64,000 bases of DNA from Gorsachius magnificus (Eukaryota; Chordata; Aves; Pelecaniformes; Ardeidae): NCBI GenBank assembly GCA_034008185.1, contig CM067083.1:310001-374000 (forward strand), written 5' to 3'. The translations under genes were made by a program, and so were the position numbers. Positions 1 to 12,910 of this stretch are shown one piece after another (positions within the stretch are counted from its first letter, which is position 1; every line of letters begins with the position of its first letter). The notes below the pieces were generated by a model. It worked only from the letters and a program-made list of their open reading frames with translations. It did no database searches and was not told the origin of the DNA.

Positions 1-3000
1 TACAGTGCGCTTCAGAAGAGGCCAAGAGCCGCGCTGGCTTACGGGGAAACTACATGGAAGTGGGCTTTAGCGAAGCGAGGGAAACAATTTTGAGACCACA
101 AAGTGTCGTCACATGGCCGTGAGTGCGGAACGGGGCGCTGCAGGCGATGCTGCAAACGGGGATCCGCCAAGACCTGCCATCCCTATAAGTCAGACCCTTC
201 TTAATTCACCACTCACGCTGCCCTCAGACTGGAACCACGAGCTCACCCGGTCAGCCCTCGTTTGACACCCAGGGATTTTCCTTTCTGAGCACTACACCAA
301 TAGCCATAAGTTATTTCACATCAGCGCTTACTCCTCAAACGAAACCCCCCCAATCATTTTCCCAAACACCTTTGGCCTATCCTAGCAGCAGCATTTCTTC
401 ATGCTATCCCACCCTTAAGGTTCTGCTTTTTGGAGCGACAGAGCCCTTCAGTTCAGCACCTGAACCAAGACTTTGCAAGGTGCCTACGGATTCAGAGTTA
501 TTAGTCATTGTCTTTTTAGAAGTCAAGGAAAACTAGCAGCATATTTTCATAGGACCCGTAACATAATTTTTGGTTACTGAAGAGATTTCCTCAGGGAATT
601 TTGTGTTGAGAACATAAAAATAATTTTTAAACAAAAATAAGACCTGCAGGAAATTGCTCTAGTGTGGATTTCAATACATAACAATTTGCGGCCGCTCCGT
701 TGCTGACCAGTACCTTGAGCAGAAGTCATGGAGGATATCCGTGTTCAGCTTTCCCTTGTGCCAATTCCTGCCGGGCGTTCCAAGCAGGGAAGCTCAGCGC
801 GCTTTCTGGCCAGCCTGCCCGGGGCTCGGGAGCGCAGCAGGGTGCTCGCATGCACCCCACTGAGATGCAGTCGCTGCGGTTTCGCGAGGGCACAACCGAG
901 TGCGGCCACACCGGGGGTGTGCAGAGACTGCCAAAACCGATGCGGAACTGTAAATAATCAAAGCCATAACCAAACTCACGGACTAATGAGGTTTCTTTGC
1001 TTGAGGGCTGCAATACTCGTCCTTACTCGGCATATTTATTATTTCCATCACACCCAAAGGCTTCCTTGGCATTTTACCAAAGGCTGTGACTTTTGCGGGA
1101 CGGAGGGCAAGAAGACAACAGCAGTGCAAGGAGCACGGAGAGACCGGCGCTGGGCTGGGGTACGGACTCGAGGGGGTGTTGGGAGGCTCCGGCAGCACCC
1201 CAGGCGCTCAGGCAGGTCAGCCGGTGCCGAGGCAGACCCCAAGCCACCCGCCCGTGGGTTCTGCCTGCAGCCCTTTAGCCTGAGGGCAGCCCACACGCCT
1301 GGAGCTAAGGCGCCACCGGGGCTCTGAAGAAGGGGCTGCTTTACAGACAGCTGGTAAAATCTGCCCACAACCCTCTTTGCCAGTCGTTGTCTGGCCGCAG
1401 CCCCGAATCACAAAGTCGGCACTGGCAAAGCTCCCTGTGCTGTGGATCGGGGCAGGGAAGCGGAGCGGCAGCGGCGGGGAAGTCTGGATCCATAGGAAAG
1501 GTGCTAAGTGAGCAGCGACTTACTCAACGCTCATGAATTTCATCCCTCGACGTTCACAAATGCCTGAGAAAGCCCACAACCATACCTCTTCACTAAATAA
1601 GATCATTTGCAGCAAGAGCTAGAAACATTCCCCTGACTTAAACCGCGGTCTGTCCCATGGAGAGGCTACAGGACCTCACCTGGGCACGGGGAGCGAGCCA
1701 AGCCTAACCACGCCGGGCAGGGGAGCAGAGGGCTCTCTTAAAGGGTTCCTGGTTTCACTTGCAGCTCACTACAGGCAAGAGCAGCCACAGGACAGAAACC
1801 GCCTTGTGAGCCTCCCCTGAAAAGCATCAGTATTTATTTTTTTTTTTTTTTACTCTTTAAGGTTACCATTCTGGCTTCATTTGGGCTCTGCCCGCCTGCC
1901 TTCCAGGGCGCAAAGAGGCTGCTGGACCTTCCTCGGGCCACTGTGGTCTCGGGACCAAGCTGCAGAGCAGACAGAGATGTCGAATGCGCTGGAGCAAGCA
2001 GAAGCGTGCGGTTAAACGGGATGAGCCTGGGGCTCATTGCCTCAGCCCCAGGCCAGCACCCAGCCGGTGGCCACGCTGCTGCCTTCATGGTCGCCTTGGC
2101 TTTCTGCGACCCGCTCAGGTAGGGACACTCCTGCAGGCACCAGAGGAGGGGCAATTCCTTTTCCCTTCCTTCCCCAAAGACACCCCTCGTACCTGGAGGT
2201 GGAAACCCACCTCCTGCAACAAGGATATGGCTTCGTGCAAGCTAAATTGCATGCAGTGGCCAGATTAAAAATGATGTAAATTCTAAAAGACAGGATTAAA
2301 TGGAACCCTTTCACCTTGCCCTGGCTACTCACAACTCACAGGCCAGCTGCGGTCTGCCAAACCTTTATTGCATTCCAGTGTTCTAAAAAGCCAAGTCAGT
2401 GCGATTGCGAACCCCTCCTGCCTCGGCACGGATGACCTTTTGCTAAGGAAGTAGTTATAAGCAACAGGCTACAAGGGGAAAGCTAAAATACCCCCACCCT
2501 GCCCACAGTTGCCCTGCACTCCGCAGCAACGGAAACACAATGAGCATTTGGATTAAGGACAAACATGAAGGCGTCAGCCTTGCTCCGAGGCAGTGACAGC
2601 CGTGCCATTGGCATCTTCCCGAGGGTGGCCGACAACGGGCAGCAAGAGAAAGGGACAAGAGGGAGGCATGCCAGCCGGTCCCACTGCAGCCTGTCCCAGC
2701 CCAAAGTGTTTGGTGATTTGCCCAGCTGGAAGTTGTCTTTGAACCCGCTGCAAAGCAGCCACCAATGCTTTTAGGCCACAGGTTTGGTTAATCATTTTTT
2801 AAAAGCAGATTTTGTTTCCCTAAAATGCCAAAACCTGGAATTTAGGATTTATCCGAGTGGGGGCTGGGATCTCCCTTTGTGCAGGGTAAAGAGCTGGGGA
2901 AAGGTCTGAGCGGTGCCGTGGCTTTGGGCAGCCCATGCCTCTGGTCGGACCACATGTGTCCTCCAGGGCGCTTCTGCTCTTGGACTCGGAAACCAGCACC

Positions 3001-6000
3001 CCAGGGACCTGCCCAACAGACCCCAAGCCAGACACGGGCTCGCAGAGGTGTTCGGGCGCTTTGCAGCATTGCTGGTTTTGCAGGAAGCACCACGGCGAAG
3101 AGACGGCCACCAAGGCAACGGCGCTTTGTAACGGGTACCTCCGCCTCTGAAAGAAGGCAAAGACCCAGCTTGAAATCTTCCCCTTCGGCCTGCCCCAGCT
3201 TGGCTGGAGTTTCCTCAGCTGGAATGCTCACACGGTGCTGCTTCTTGGCTCCCGCCGACAGCCTGTGCTTCCCAGGGCTGTGCTGCCTCCCAGGACCCTG
3301 ACGCTCGTACGAGCTGCGCTGCTGTACCCCCAGGACCGAGCAAGAGCGTGCAATGCGCGCCGGGCGCTCGCCTGGAACCAGTTGTTTATTAAACTCATCT
3401 CTGTCTTTTAAAAAAGTTTACAAAATGGATGTTTTTCACATGATAAATGACTGACAGCTGACCTTTTCCGCTAATAACTTAATTCATGTGGAAGCGTGGT
3501 GTGACACGGAGGTCGACCGATGAGCCACGCTATACACGGATGGCCATGGCAACAGCCGGCCAACGACGCTGTTGAGCAAGACCCTGGACAGGAGCGTACT
3601 TGGGTAATTTTCAGGGTTGAAGTGTAGGTTTAAGGAAAAAACCCCGAGTTATTTTTGAACCCCCACATAGAGACTGAGGGCGAACGTCCCGCCTCGGCTT
3701 ACTCGCAGGAGCCCTTCGCCCAGCAGCTGCCCGCACCCTTCTCGCTGCCGGTACAGGACCCGAGCATCCGAGGCCAGCAGCCTCGCACGGGCCATTTCAA
3801 CATCCAGCTGCATGGGTGTCTCGTGTCTTGCTTCTCTTTCCCCATTTTCCATCCTGTTCTGAAGTGCCAGGGGAGCGGCATTGAGGGGAACAGTCTCCAG
3901 GTCTCCGGCCAACCCTTCAGGGGTCCACTGGGGCTTTCGCATGGGAAGCCGCTGGAGGCAGACAGACAGACGTGTTACGCCAGGCAGAGGGGAAAGGAGG
4001 ATTCTGCCAGCTGACAAAGAAAAGCATCTTACTGCCAGGGCATGAAAATCCATGCTGAATTATTTTTTAGCATTCCTGAGGTGTTCAGTTTCCACACTTG
4101 TTAATGCTGTTTAAAAGATGGGACTGATCAAGGTTTTCCTTTTTCAGCACACCCCCCAGGAACAGCGGGGAAATGCCCCACGTGCCGCATTTCTGAGGTT
4201 ACGCCCTCCTTCCCGACGTTCCCGTGTGCACCCAACGCTGGACCGGAGCCGCGCTGGTGGACCTGCCCGTGGTGTGGCACGAAGCCGGGGGCAGCGGGAG
4301 CCCGTCTGACCCCACGCTGGGACACCCAGCCACCAAACACCGCCCGCAGCGACACCGCTTCACCCATGCCTGAGGCTGCTCGCCACGAGGGAAAACAGAA
4401 ACGGAGGCTTGAAAGGGTCTGTGGTTCCTTCTGAAGGCCCTTCCGGAACAAGTCATCTTCTTCCCAGAAACCTACTCAACGTCTTATGCAAATTAATTCA
4501 GATCAGTGTCCTACAGATCGCGTGACTCTCTACAACAGAAACCGCCCCCCCCCCGTCTCTGGCCACCAGGGAGGTTTGTGGATTTAAAAACAGAAATGGA
4601 GGAAAAGAGCCCAGCAGCTTTCAGAGCAGCATTTGATGCTGGGCTGCGTAAGCCACAACCCAGGCCGAGCTGCACGGGCAGGAACACGGCAGGAGGGGCT
4701 GGCTAACAGCTCGGCAAGGCTACCCTCTAACTGCGTGGCCGACAGAGCCATTAGTTACCCAGCTGAGAGAAATACCACTCTTAGTGCCAGGGCACTGCTT
4801 CCATAGGGGCCCGTGGGCGCCTCTGGCTGCTCAAAGTCAGGACTATTTCAGGAAAGGGCAAGGGGGTTGGAGGGGCCGGGATCATCCCTGCGCGGCGCAG
4901 ACTGCAGCACAGCTGGGAGGCGCAGGGACCACCGTAGGAAGCTGTGGTTCTGGTCCCTCTCCAGATTTCCCAATGTTTTTCACTTCAGTTCCTGGGGATT
5001 ACGTGTTATTTGGGTATTGCAGCATCTGGGGCTGCTCTGGCATGACCTGCCTGTTGGGGAATGGCAGGAGGGGACGCAGCCGCCTCCCCCGGCTCCAGGG
5101 AGCACGAGGCAGGGCTCCGAGTTGAGCCTCCGCCACATCGTAAGACAACATTCCCCATCTCCTGGGCCAAGCTGAAGACAGCGGTGGCAGGGCCAAGCAC
5201 ACAGACGCATGCAGCCAGGCAGGGGGAGGAGGTTTTCACCAGCTCCCCAGTTCTGCTGCACGCAAGGCTCCTGCTTGGTTTTATTTTCTTTCTGCCCAGG
5301 AGAGGTCAGTGCCTGAGACTAAAGCACAGACCTCTAATTACGGCAGGGCAGGGAGGCAGGCAGGGGCACGAGAAGCCACCGCCGATGGGGTCGGTGCCAG
5401 CTGAGCTGCAGACCCCGCGCCACCAGGGACCAGCTGAGTCCAGTCCGTGCAGCCACATTTCAGAGCCCCACTGAACTTTTAGGAGATGACAGGGGTGTCA
5501 GAGAGCTGACAGTTGTCTGCACACCCAGAGATGTTTGGGAACCTTTCCCTGAGACGACAGAGAAGAGAAAGAGGAAAGCCTTCAGCGCAAACACCTCCCC
5601 TGCCATCGCTCCGTACGCACTGCACAGAAGCCACGAGCCAGCACCAGCACCTGGCTATTCTGCAAGCAAGGGAAGGCTGGGAGGTCTTACAGGGGAGGAA
5701 GAACAAGCTGGACATGTTACCGGCCCAAACATAAGCCTTACAGAGCGCTTAACCTGACGCAAGAGCAGAGCAATTTTTTGCCAGCAAGGAGAGCGCAAGC
5801 CCTCCTGCACAGCACACGAACGCCGTTCTTCTCACCCACAGGTGACGCAGGGCAAGAAGACAACAGCTGCTTGAGTGTGCCTTGCTCCGTGCTGACCATC
5901 AGAGCCTAAAGACACACGGACCTCCGCTAAATCAGTCCTGGGTGACGATGACAGCCAAGTTCTAATGAGGCCACACCGGCTCTGGCCAGCCCGGGGCTTC

Positions 6001-9000
6001 CCCGCTCTGGGCGGCGCTGGCTGCGCCCCAGCATCGTTAGGTGCTGCAGCTCTCCAGGGGTCACCGAGCTGGTGAGCTCGGCGACACGAGCTTAGGTAAA
6101 ACCCCCAGACACACAGATGCCCAGCCGGTCCATTCTCATGCAGGCCTGTACGAATGCCAATAGCTTGAGTCAGAACGACACCGGACACGAGAGGCACGGT
6201 TTTCCTTAGAAAGGAGAGGGCTGTCACGGTTCATTGCCAACCATCCAGCTCAGACACCTGAAGAGCAAACACATGGAGCACCCAAGGATTTCTAATATTT
6301 TTGAAAGCAGCAGCACGGGAAGATCCCTGGGGCTGGAATATAAACAGGCTGAGTGTATTCCCAGGGGAAGCTACTGAGTCGCTCTGATGAACAGTAGTTT
6401 GTTTGCTGCCAGTTTTTATGAGGTTTTGACATGAATCATCTGGCAGAATTGAAGCAAAAAAGGGAACCAAAAATACACAAGCATTGTTAGCAAAAATGGA
6501 GTAAAAAAAAAGAAACTAGTCAGCTTTCACCAACTTCGGGGAGCTAACGTTTTTATTTTTTCCTAAAATGCTTGAACTGCCCATCTCTCCTTTCCGGCCT
6601 TGGCTCTTGCCACTGCTTTTGGGGGGGTGGGTGTTAGGAACAGAGTACCCCCGAGGATTGCTCTCTAGTGGGAGGCGAGTACACCCAGCAACCTCCGCTG
6701 GTTGTGAAGAGCAGGTAGGAGCACATTTAATATCTAAAATTAGGTTGGATTATGGATGCTCTTCAAATTTCAAGTTTAAATTACATTTTGAGTGCCCAGA
6801 TGTAGATGTTCTGTTTTGAGAGAAAGGGTCGGATCTACACAATTCATTACTTGTGAGCCTGAGAAAATACCTTGAAATATGGATGTACAGACAGATCCGT
6901 CCTGCCCCCCTTCCCCGGGGGTGCAGAGACCCAGGGCTCTCCCCCTGACTCCTGGAAGCAAAGCCCAGCACCAGCAAAGCCCTTCCCCTCCCCTCTGCAT
7001 CACGTTCTCCAAAACTGCCTACTGCTTGCGAACGAGGGACGGAAGAGAGAATCCTCCACGCCGCTAAGCAGCTTAGGGAAGGCCGTGCACTGAGACTCCG
7101 ACATCAAAGCTGTAATCCTCCGCAGAGGGGTCCTTCGGAGCAAGCTGCAGATCCCCGCAGGGAGGGCAGGGGACCTGCCCCCAGCCCCGCCGGCTGCCCA
7201 GAATTAGCAGGATTGTCACAAATTCACCACTTGGCACTTCCCGGGCAATTCCCCGCAGGCTCCAGGTGCTGCTTCAGCAAAGAGAGGGAAAGCCACACCT
7301 GGGGCCCGCTTTGGACCTGCAAAGCAGAAATACAGGGACCAAGAGGGGGGAGCCGAGTTCTGCCACACTCGGCTTCTGGTTTGCTTTGTTAGAGGTGGTT
7401 TGCCATTCCAAAGCCTCCAGTCAGCCCCTGTATCCCAAGATCAGCAGCTCAGCACACAAGACCTCCAACAAGAACAAATCTGACTCCTCCAGAGAGAGAC
7501 GCGTGTTCCGTAGCATCACCCAGAGTTTAGAACAACCATTTCAGGTCAGGCTGGAGACACCCCCCGACTAGTGCTGCCCCACTCACCCATGGCACAGCCC
7601 ACTCGCCCCGATAGCCTGGGGCACAGCCGCTCACCCCGAGCCGTTGCTTCTGCCTCTCCCCCCATGGCTTGTGGGCGCAGGCTGCGCCGAGATCTGGGGG
7701 CACTGTGGATCCACAGCTTCTGAAGTGACCGCAGAGGCTTCACTTGGGCAGTTTATCAGCTTGGCTGGTTCCTGGGATCTACTGCAATTCTCAGCTGCTC
7801 CCACCCCAATTCCCTCAAATAAAGCACGCCGGTCATGAATCAGTTCAGGGCCAACAGATGTCTTCAGGGGTGAAGCCTTCACAGCACCAAATAAGCTGCT
7901 GCGGGGTAAGGATGGTTGTGGGAGATGCACACGTCGCTGCAGAAGGGACCTGCGGGTGGGTAAGAGCCTGGGGCGCTGGCACCCAGCAGCACCGAGCCCC
8001 AGCCTGCTCCTGCGCGCCCGCCACGGGGACGAGGTCCTGGGGAGGTGGCTCCTCGCCACGCCTGGGTTGCTCTTACCCGGTTATTGCACAGGCTAAACCC
8101 GGTTCACCTCGACCCCGTGGAAGGAGGGGCACGTGCAGGGAGCGCAGCCCAGGCTGGCGCCGGCCGTTGGGAACCCACATGTCCAACGCGCGCGTTGCTC
8201 CCCTGCCAGCCTACGACACAGCCCAGGGGCGACGGAGGTAACTGGGGAAGCCAGCGCACCCGCAGGAAGGGAAACGAGAGTCGCAGGGCCTTAATTCTAC
8301 CTTAGCTAACGAACTCCCAGGGTCTCTGCACATTTGGTTCTTATTTATATAAATGCTACTGGGATCATGCAGGTGCTGAAATCAGGATTTCACTGATCTT
8401 CAGAGTACAAAAACATTTCGGAGAAGAAAAGGCGCATTACCATAGCTACATGCTTGGGAGAACAGAAAGCACCGCTCCCGGGTTTCAGAAAGCAGATTTA
8501 TATGCATTTAAATAACCGTGCTAGCAGGCACCGCCTGTTAGAGCTGGGCGTTTGCTACTGGCCCTCGCCACGGCAGGCAGCAGTCACCAGTACCTGCCCA
8601 CGGCCGGTGCCACCCAGCCAAGCCTGCGGCAGAGCACGCCTGCAGACAGCAGTGCAGTCTGACCGCCTTCCCCGGTGCCAGCCGCACCTTTCCCCGCAGC
8701 ACCAGAGCCCCCGCGGGGAGCCTTTCCCACCGCCGGGCGCGCAGACAGGAGCATCTGCTCCGCGCACCTCTCGGCTCTAGCTCGTAACGTACTTGCTTCC
8801 GTACTTTAGCCGATTATGGAATGGCTGAAACCCACCCTTCTCCAAACAACATCCTCATCTTTATCACTCAGTGGAAAGGAAAGCCTATAGCGTATGGCAG
8901 GAATGATCCAAACGGAGCTACGCTTTGCTTCGGGAAGGCTGTGGGCCAACCCGAGATGACTAGCCCCGGATTTCCCAGATCTGGGAAGCAGCTGTGTATT

Positions 9001-9365
9001 CAGACTGGAATTTGCACCCTTGGGTGCAGAACCCACCTCCATACCCGTACTTGTTCCTACGCAATATGGCAGCGGGGGGGCTCACTGCACGATGGCATGC
9101 TACGTTACCATTTCAAATATGTCTACACCCACCCTTTTCCAACAGCCGCACCCTTGCACCCCAAAGAAAAATGGCACAAGTAGTTTTGATGAGGGAAGGG
9201 CTGCAACCGCCTGCTCACAGGCTGCACAGCGCCGTGGGACGGAGGGCAACCCCGCAGTGATGCTTCCCCAGGGTCCTGAGGCAGGGACACACCAAAACCT
9301 GAACGCGTTTTAGCGATACATTATCAACTTAAATTGGGTGATGAACATGGAAAGGTGATACCCAA
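1..9365. other. Intergenic or intronic DNA, no gene recognised
   Basis: I found no open frame here that looks like a known protein and no chain of exons with matching splice sites. The base composition is mostly GC-rich with many CpG and CAG/CTG-like words, and the open frames of 60-200 codons lie on both strands, as expected from GC-rich sequence that is short of stop codons. A poly-T run lies at 1,837-1,851. No tRNA-like A/B box pair was noticed. An exon shorter than about 100 bases could be missed by eye. Confidence 0.6.
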
Positions 9366-10000
9366 CCACGAGCCAGCAGGGTGCCCTGGTGGCCAAGAAG
9401 GCCAACAGCATCCTGGGGTGCATTCAGAGGAGCGTGGCCAGCAGGGCAAGGGAGGTTCTCCTCCCCCTCTGCTCTGCCCTGCTGAGACCCCACCTGGAGC
9501 TCTGTGTCCAGTTCTGGGCTCCCCAGTTCAAGAAGGATGAGGAACTCCTGGAGAGAGTCCAGAGGAGGGCAACAAGGGTGATGGGGGGACTGGAGCATCT
9601 CCCCTAGGAGGAAAGGCTGAGGGAGCTGGGCTTGTTCAGCCTGGAGAAGAGAAGGCTGAGAGGGGACCTCATCACCACCTACAAATATCTCAAGGGTGGG
9701 GGTCACGAGGACGGAGCCAGACTCTTCCCAGTGGTGCCCAGCGCCAGGACAAGGGGCCATGGGCACAAACTGAAGCAGAAGAGGTTCCAGTTGAACAGGA
9801 GGAAGAACTTGTTGACTGTGAGGGTGCCCGAGCCCTGGCCCAGGCTGTCCAGGGGGGCTGTGGAGTCTCCTTCTCCGGAGATCTTCAACCCCCGCCTGGC
9901 CGCTGTCCTGTGCCCCCTGCTCTGGGTGAGCCTGCTTGGGCAGGGGGGTGGCACTGGGGGAGCTCCGGAGGGCCCTGCCAGCCCCGGCCATTCTGTGACC
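9366..10000 (+). mobile_element. CR1 LINE fragment, 3' part with broken reverse-transcriptase end
   Basis: This is the 3' part of a CR1 (chicken repeat 1) non-LTR retrotransposon. The plus strand reads the familiar C-terminal part of the CR1 ORF2 protein, including [43 protein letters not shown] and LEKRRLRGDLITTYKYLKGG. The frame is interrupted by a TAG at 9,605-9,607, and the end near 9,990-10,000 keeps a degraded version of the CR1 tail. It is 5'-truncated, as most CR1 copies are, and cannot be mobile. The long minus-strand frame over the same interval (9,329-9,991) is an antisense shadow. Confidence 0.92.
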
Positions 10001-12029
10001 TTGCTGTGCAGAAACGCTCTTGTTGCACGTGTATACAAGTCAAAGCCACATTCAGGAGGGACAAGAGGGGGGATTAAGTGTTCTCCTGTGATGCTCCCGA
10101 CTGTGTTTGCTTAGACTGTTGGATTAACAAAGGAACGGGATTTTGTTACATGCATGAGAAATTTAATACAAAATTAAATTAATACAGCAGTTTGTATCAC
10201 TGAAACAGGACAAAATGCAGGAAGAGCAGCATGGGTTTGGTGGTAAAAGGGGAATGGACTTCGACTATGGAAGTTTGTGTTAGTAATGAAGAGTTTTAGT
10301 TCCCTTTTAGATGGAATTCACAATTTTCTGCGTTCAGAACAGCTATGAGAAGGAACAAACAAACAAACCAACCAATCTATTTCCTGCCCACAGCCTTTGG
10401 CAACTTAAACGTCCAAGCTTGCAAAGATTATATTGGGACTCCAAAAACATTATGCAAACCATAAAACAAGCCAATTTGTCCCTGCACAGCTATAAACTAA
10501 CAACCCCCAGCTTTATACGAAGGTTTTTTAGCTAAGGCACATTCCTAATGAAGAGGGAAAAGCGCGTAAGGGCAAGAGAACACTTCTTGTCCTGGAGGGC
10601 GGTGCAAGGCCGCGCAGAGCCCGGCCGTCGGACAGGCTGCTGGTTAACGGCGACGAGCCCTGGCGCTCTTGCCAGGCACCAAACCCCAAACCCCGAGTCA
10701 CAAGCTCAGCGGCCAGGACACCTCCCGAGGAGGAGCGAGGCGGCTTCGCCTTCCTCCCGTCCTTTGAGAGAGAAAAGGAAACGAGGGCTTCGCTGCCGTT
10801 TAACCTTCGGCTTCAACAGATACTGGGAGGGCAGGAACGGGCAAAGCTACAGACACTTATTTCCAATACCCCCGCAGTACGTGCCTGCTTTGCCTCGAGA
10901 AGGATTAGGCAGACGATGTGTTGGGCTCTTGGCTCGGGAGCTGTGCGAATCCAGCTACGGGCAGTTAGCAGGACCAGCTCAGGGCTGAAGTTCAGCCCCT
11001 GGTGGCAGCAACTCCTCGCTCTCTGCCCAATCCAAACCAACACCTCAGAACCCCCAAAGCCCTGCAGGGAGCTCGGGGCCCCTCGCCAGGACAAGGAGTG
11101 GCCCAGCCGGCCACCAGCCTCGTGTGCTGGCCAAGCCCAGTGGCTCAGCTCAGGAGAGGCACGGGAATGATAAGTGCAATTATACTGCGAGTTGCTCCAG
11201 AAGCCTCTTCCATCAGCATTTCAAAGCCTGTTATGGACAAGATGAACCAAAGCACAAAGTTTCCGACATTATAGAAAACCTTTGATTTCAAGGGCCGATA
11301 CCAACCTCTGCCACCATCTGCCAGCCGCCGGGGGTGAGGGTGCCTGCACTCCGTGCGCCCCCGGAGGGCACCTCACCTCCCGCCGATGGGGCCTGGCAGC
11401 TCCATCATCCACTTCCTCCGAAATAACTCCCCAAAGCACCAGCTTATGGAGGGGATCAGCAACAGCGATCCAACACTGCTCCGGACTCCCTGCTGCACAT
11501 CACTGAAGCATTGGTGCTTAAAAAAAATTCCTTTAGAAAATAATTCTGGGGGTATATCAGCCTAGAAGGAAATTCAGCGGGGTTTTTTTGTTGTTTTAAT
11601 GTTCTGGCTATTTTCAACCTCCAATTTTCCACTTAGGCTGTAACTCCGCACGTGGGGAGCTGCGAGCCCTCCCGTCGCAGCTGCCCTCTGTGCCACCAAG
11701 GCAGGCTCCGCGCCCTGTCGTCGCCCCGCGCCGTCACCCCACGCCCTGTGCCATCGCCCCGCGCCATCGCTCCATGCCCTGCCGTCGCAGGCTCTGCGCC
11801 CTGGCTGGGGTGACTGCGCGGATGCTGCTACGCCGGGGTTCAGTTCGTTGCACAGGAGCTGCACACGAGCAGTAAATGCCTCGGGGATGCAAGAAGTGAG
11901 CTCACTGCCTCGTGCCCGAGGAGCCCATCCAAACCAGGAGAACTGGATTTTGCCTGCGACTTTACCGGCACGGCCGTACCACGCAGGGAAAAGCCCGCTG
12001 AACTTCAGCAGGGACAGCCTCCGACTTCA
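10001..12029. other. Unassigned GC-rich DNA
   Basis: No gene was recognised. A short (CAAA)-type run lies at about 10,355-10,372. A GC-rich tandem repeat is listed separately at 11,710-11,790. The open frames on both strands have no recognisable motif. Confidence 0.55.
11710..11790. repeat. Short GC-rich tandem repeat, 31-33 bp unit
   Basis: About two and a half copies of a composite unit follow one another: a longer sub-unit of type CGCCCTGTCGTCGCCCC (18-20 bases), then a shorter one of type GCGCCRTCRCYCC (13 bases). The boundaries are about 11,710-11,740, 11,741-11,773 and 11,774-11,790. Copies differ by several substitutions, so the array is old. It keeps all frames open and explains the overlapping short frames here. 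Confidence 0.7.
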
Positions 12030-12910
12030 CAGCCTTAGTTTTTCCTTCAGTGTTTTCTTTTTAATACATAATACATCCATTAATTGGAAAATTAAATCCA
12101 ATTTCAATGAAAAAAATAATCAATTTTTACATGAGGTAGCTTCATGGTTTCCAAGGGGTTTTCGGGAGGGAAGGGGGCCCAGCTCCCAGTCCCATTGCTG
12201 GAGCTGCTCCTGCAGGGAGCACCTGGGAATGCTGTGATTTGCCCATCGCTGGAGCAATTTCAGCACGTTCCCGAAACTGCCCCTGCCATGCGCCAGCCCG
12301 GGGATCCGATGGAACGCGTTTCCAGCGACGCCCGCCGTTGCCATCTTGCTAAACACCATCTGCTATAAATAAGCGTGTTTCATCAATAATACATAAAGAA
12401 CGTATCCAGCGCAGGCTGTAAACCAGATGTATATATTGAACCATCCAATAATTTCCATAACGAACAAGTGTCGCCAAGTAGCACTGAAGCAGTAATCACG
12501 CATTCAGTGAAAGCCACCATAAATAGCTTTGTGACTTGGGAACATTTAAGTTCTTTTCCCCCTTTTTAAATTTGTCGTCGTCCTTGTTTTCTGTCATTTT
12601 TATTCTTGTTTTTCACTCGATCATTCTCTGCGCTTCCCGCAGAAAGAATGCTTGATCACATCTTCTAAAAGCCACCGATAAGAAAATTAAATCCCTCTGG
12701 CATCACTGCACCGAGCCGTTGCATAACAAGCCGCGTATATATAGAAATTGCATTCCAAGTGTTTACATAAGAGCTCAGAATAACACAGATGTAAAAAAAT
12801 CCAACTCCATTTACAAACCAGCCCTGCAGTGCTTCTGTGCCTGATGAGTTGGAGCGGGCGAATCAGCTTACCCGGGGCACCCGGTTAATGTTGTTCTTGC
12901 ACTATTTACA
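12030..12910. other. AT-rich island of unknown role
   Basis: The composition changes sharply from the GC-rich surroundings to AT-rich DNA, with stretches such as TTAATACATAATACATCC (12,061-12,078), several ATAAAT/ATATAT words and few CpG. It has no long open frame. It could be the 3' UTR of a minus-strand gene, since minus-strand polyadenylation-like words occur at about 12,599-12,604 (AATAAA) and near 12,060 (ATTAAA). It could also be a conserved non-coding element or simply an old repeat. Nothing in the sequence alone decides between these. Confidence 0.35.

Noticed and set aside
9329..9991. 220-codon minus-strand open frame
   Set aside because: It is the antisense strand of the CR1 retrotransposon fragment.
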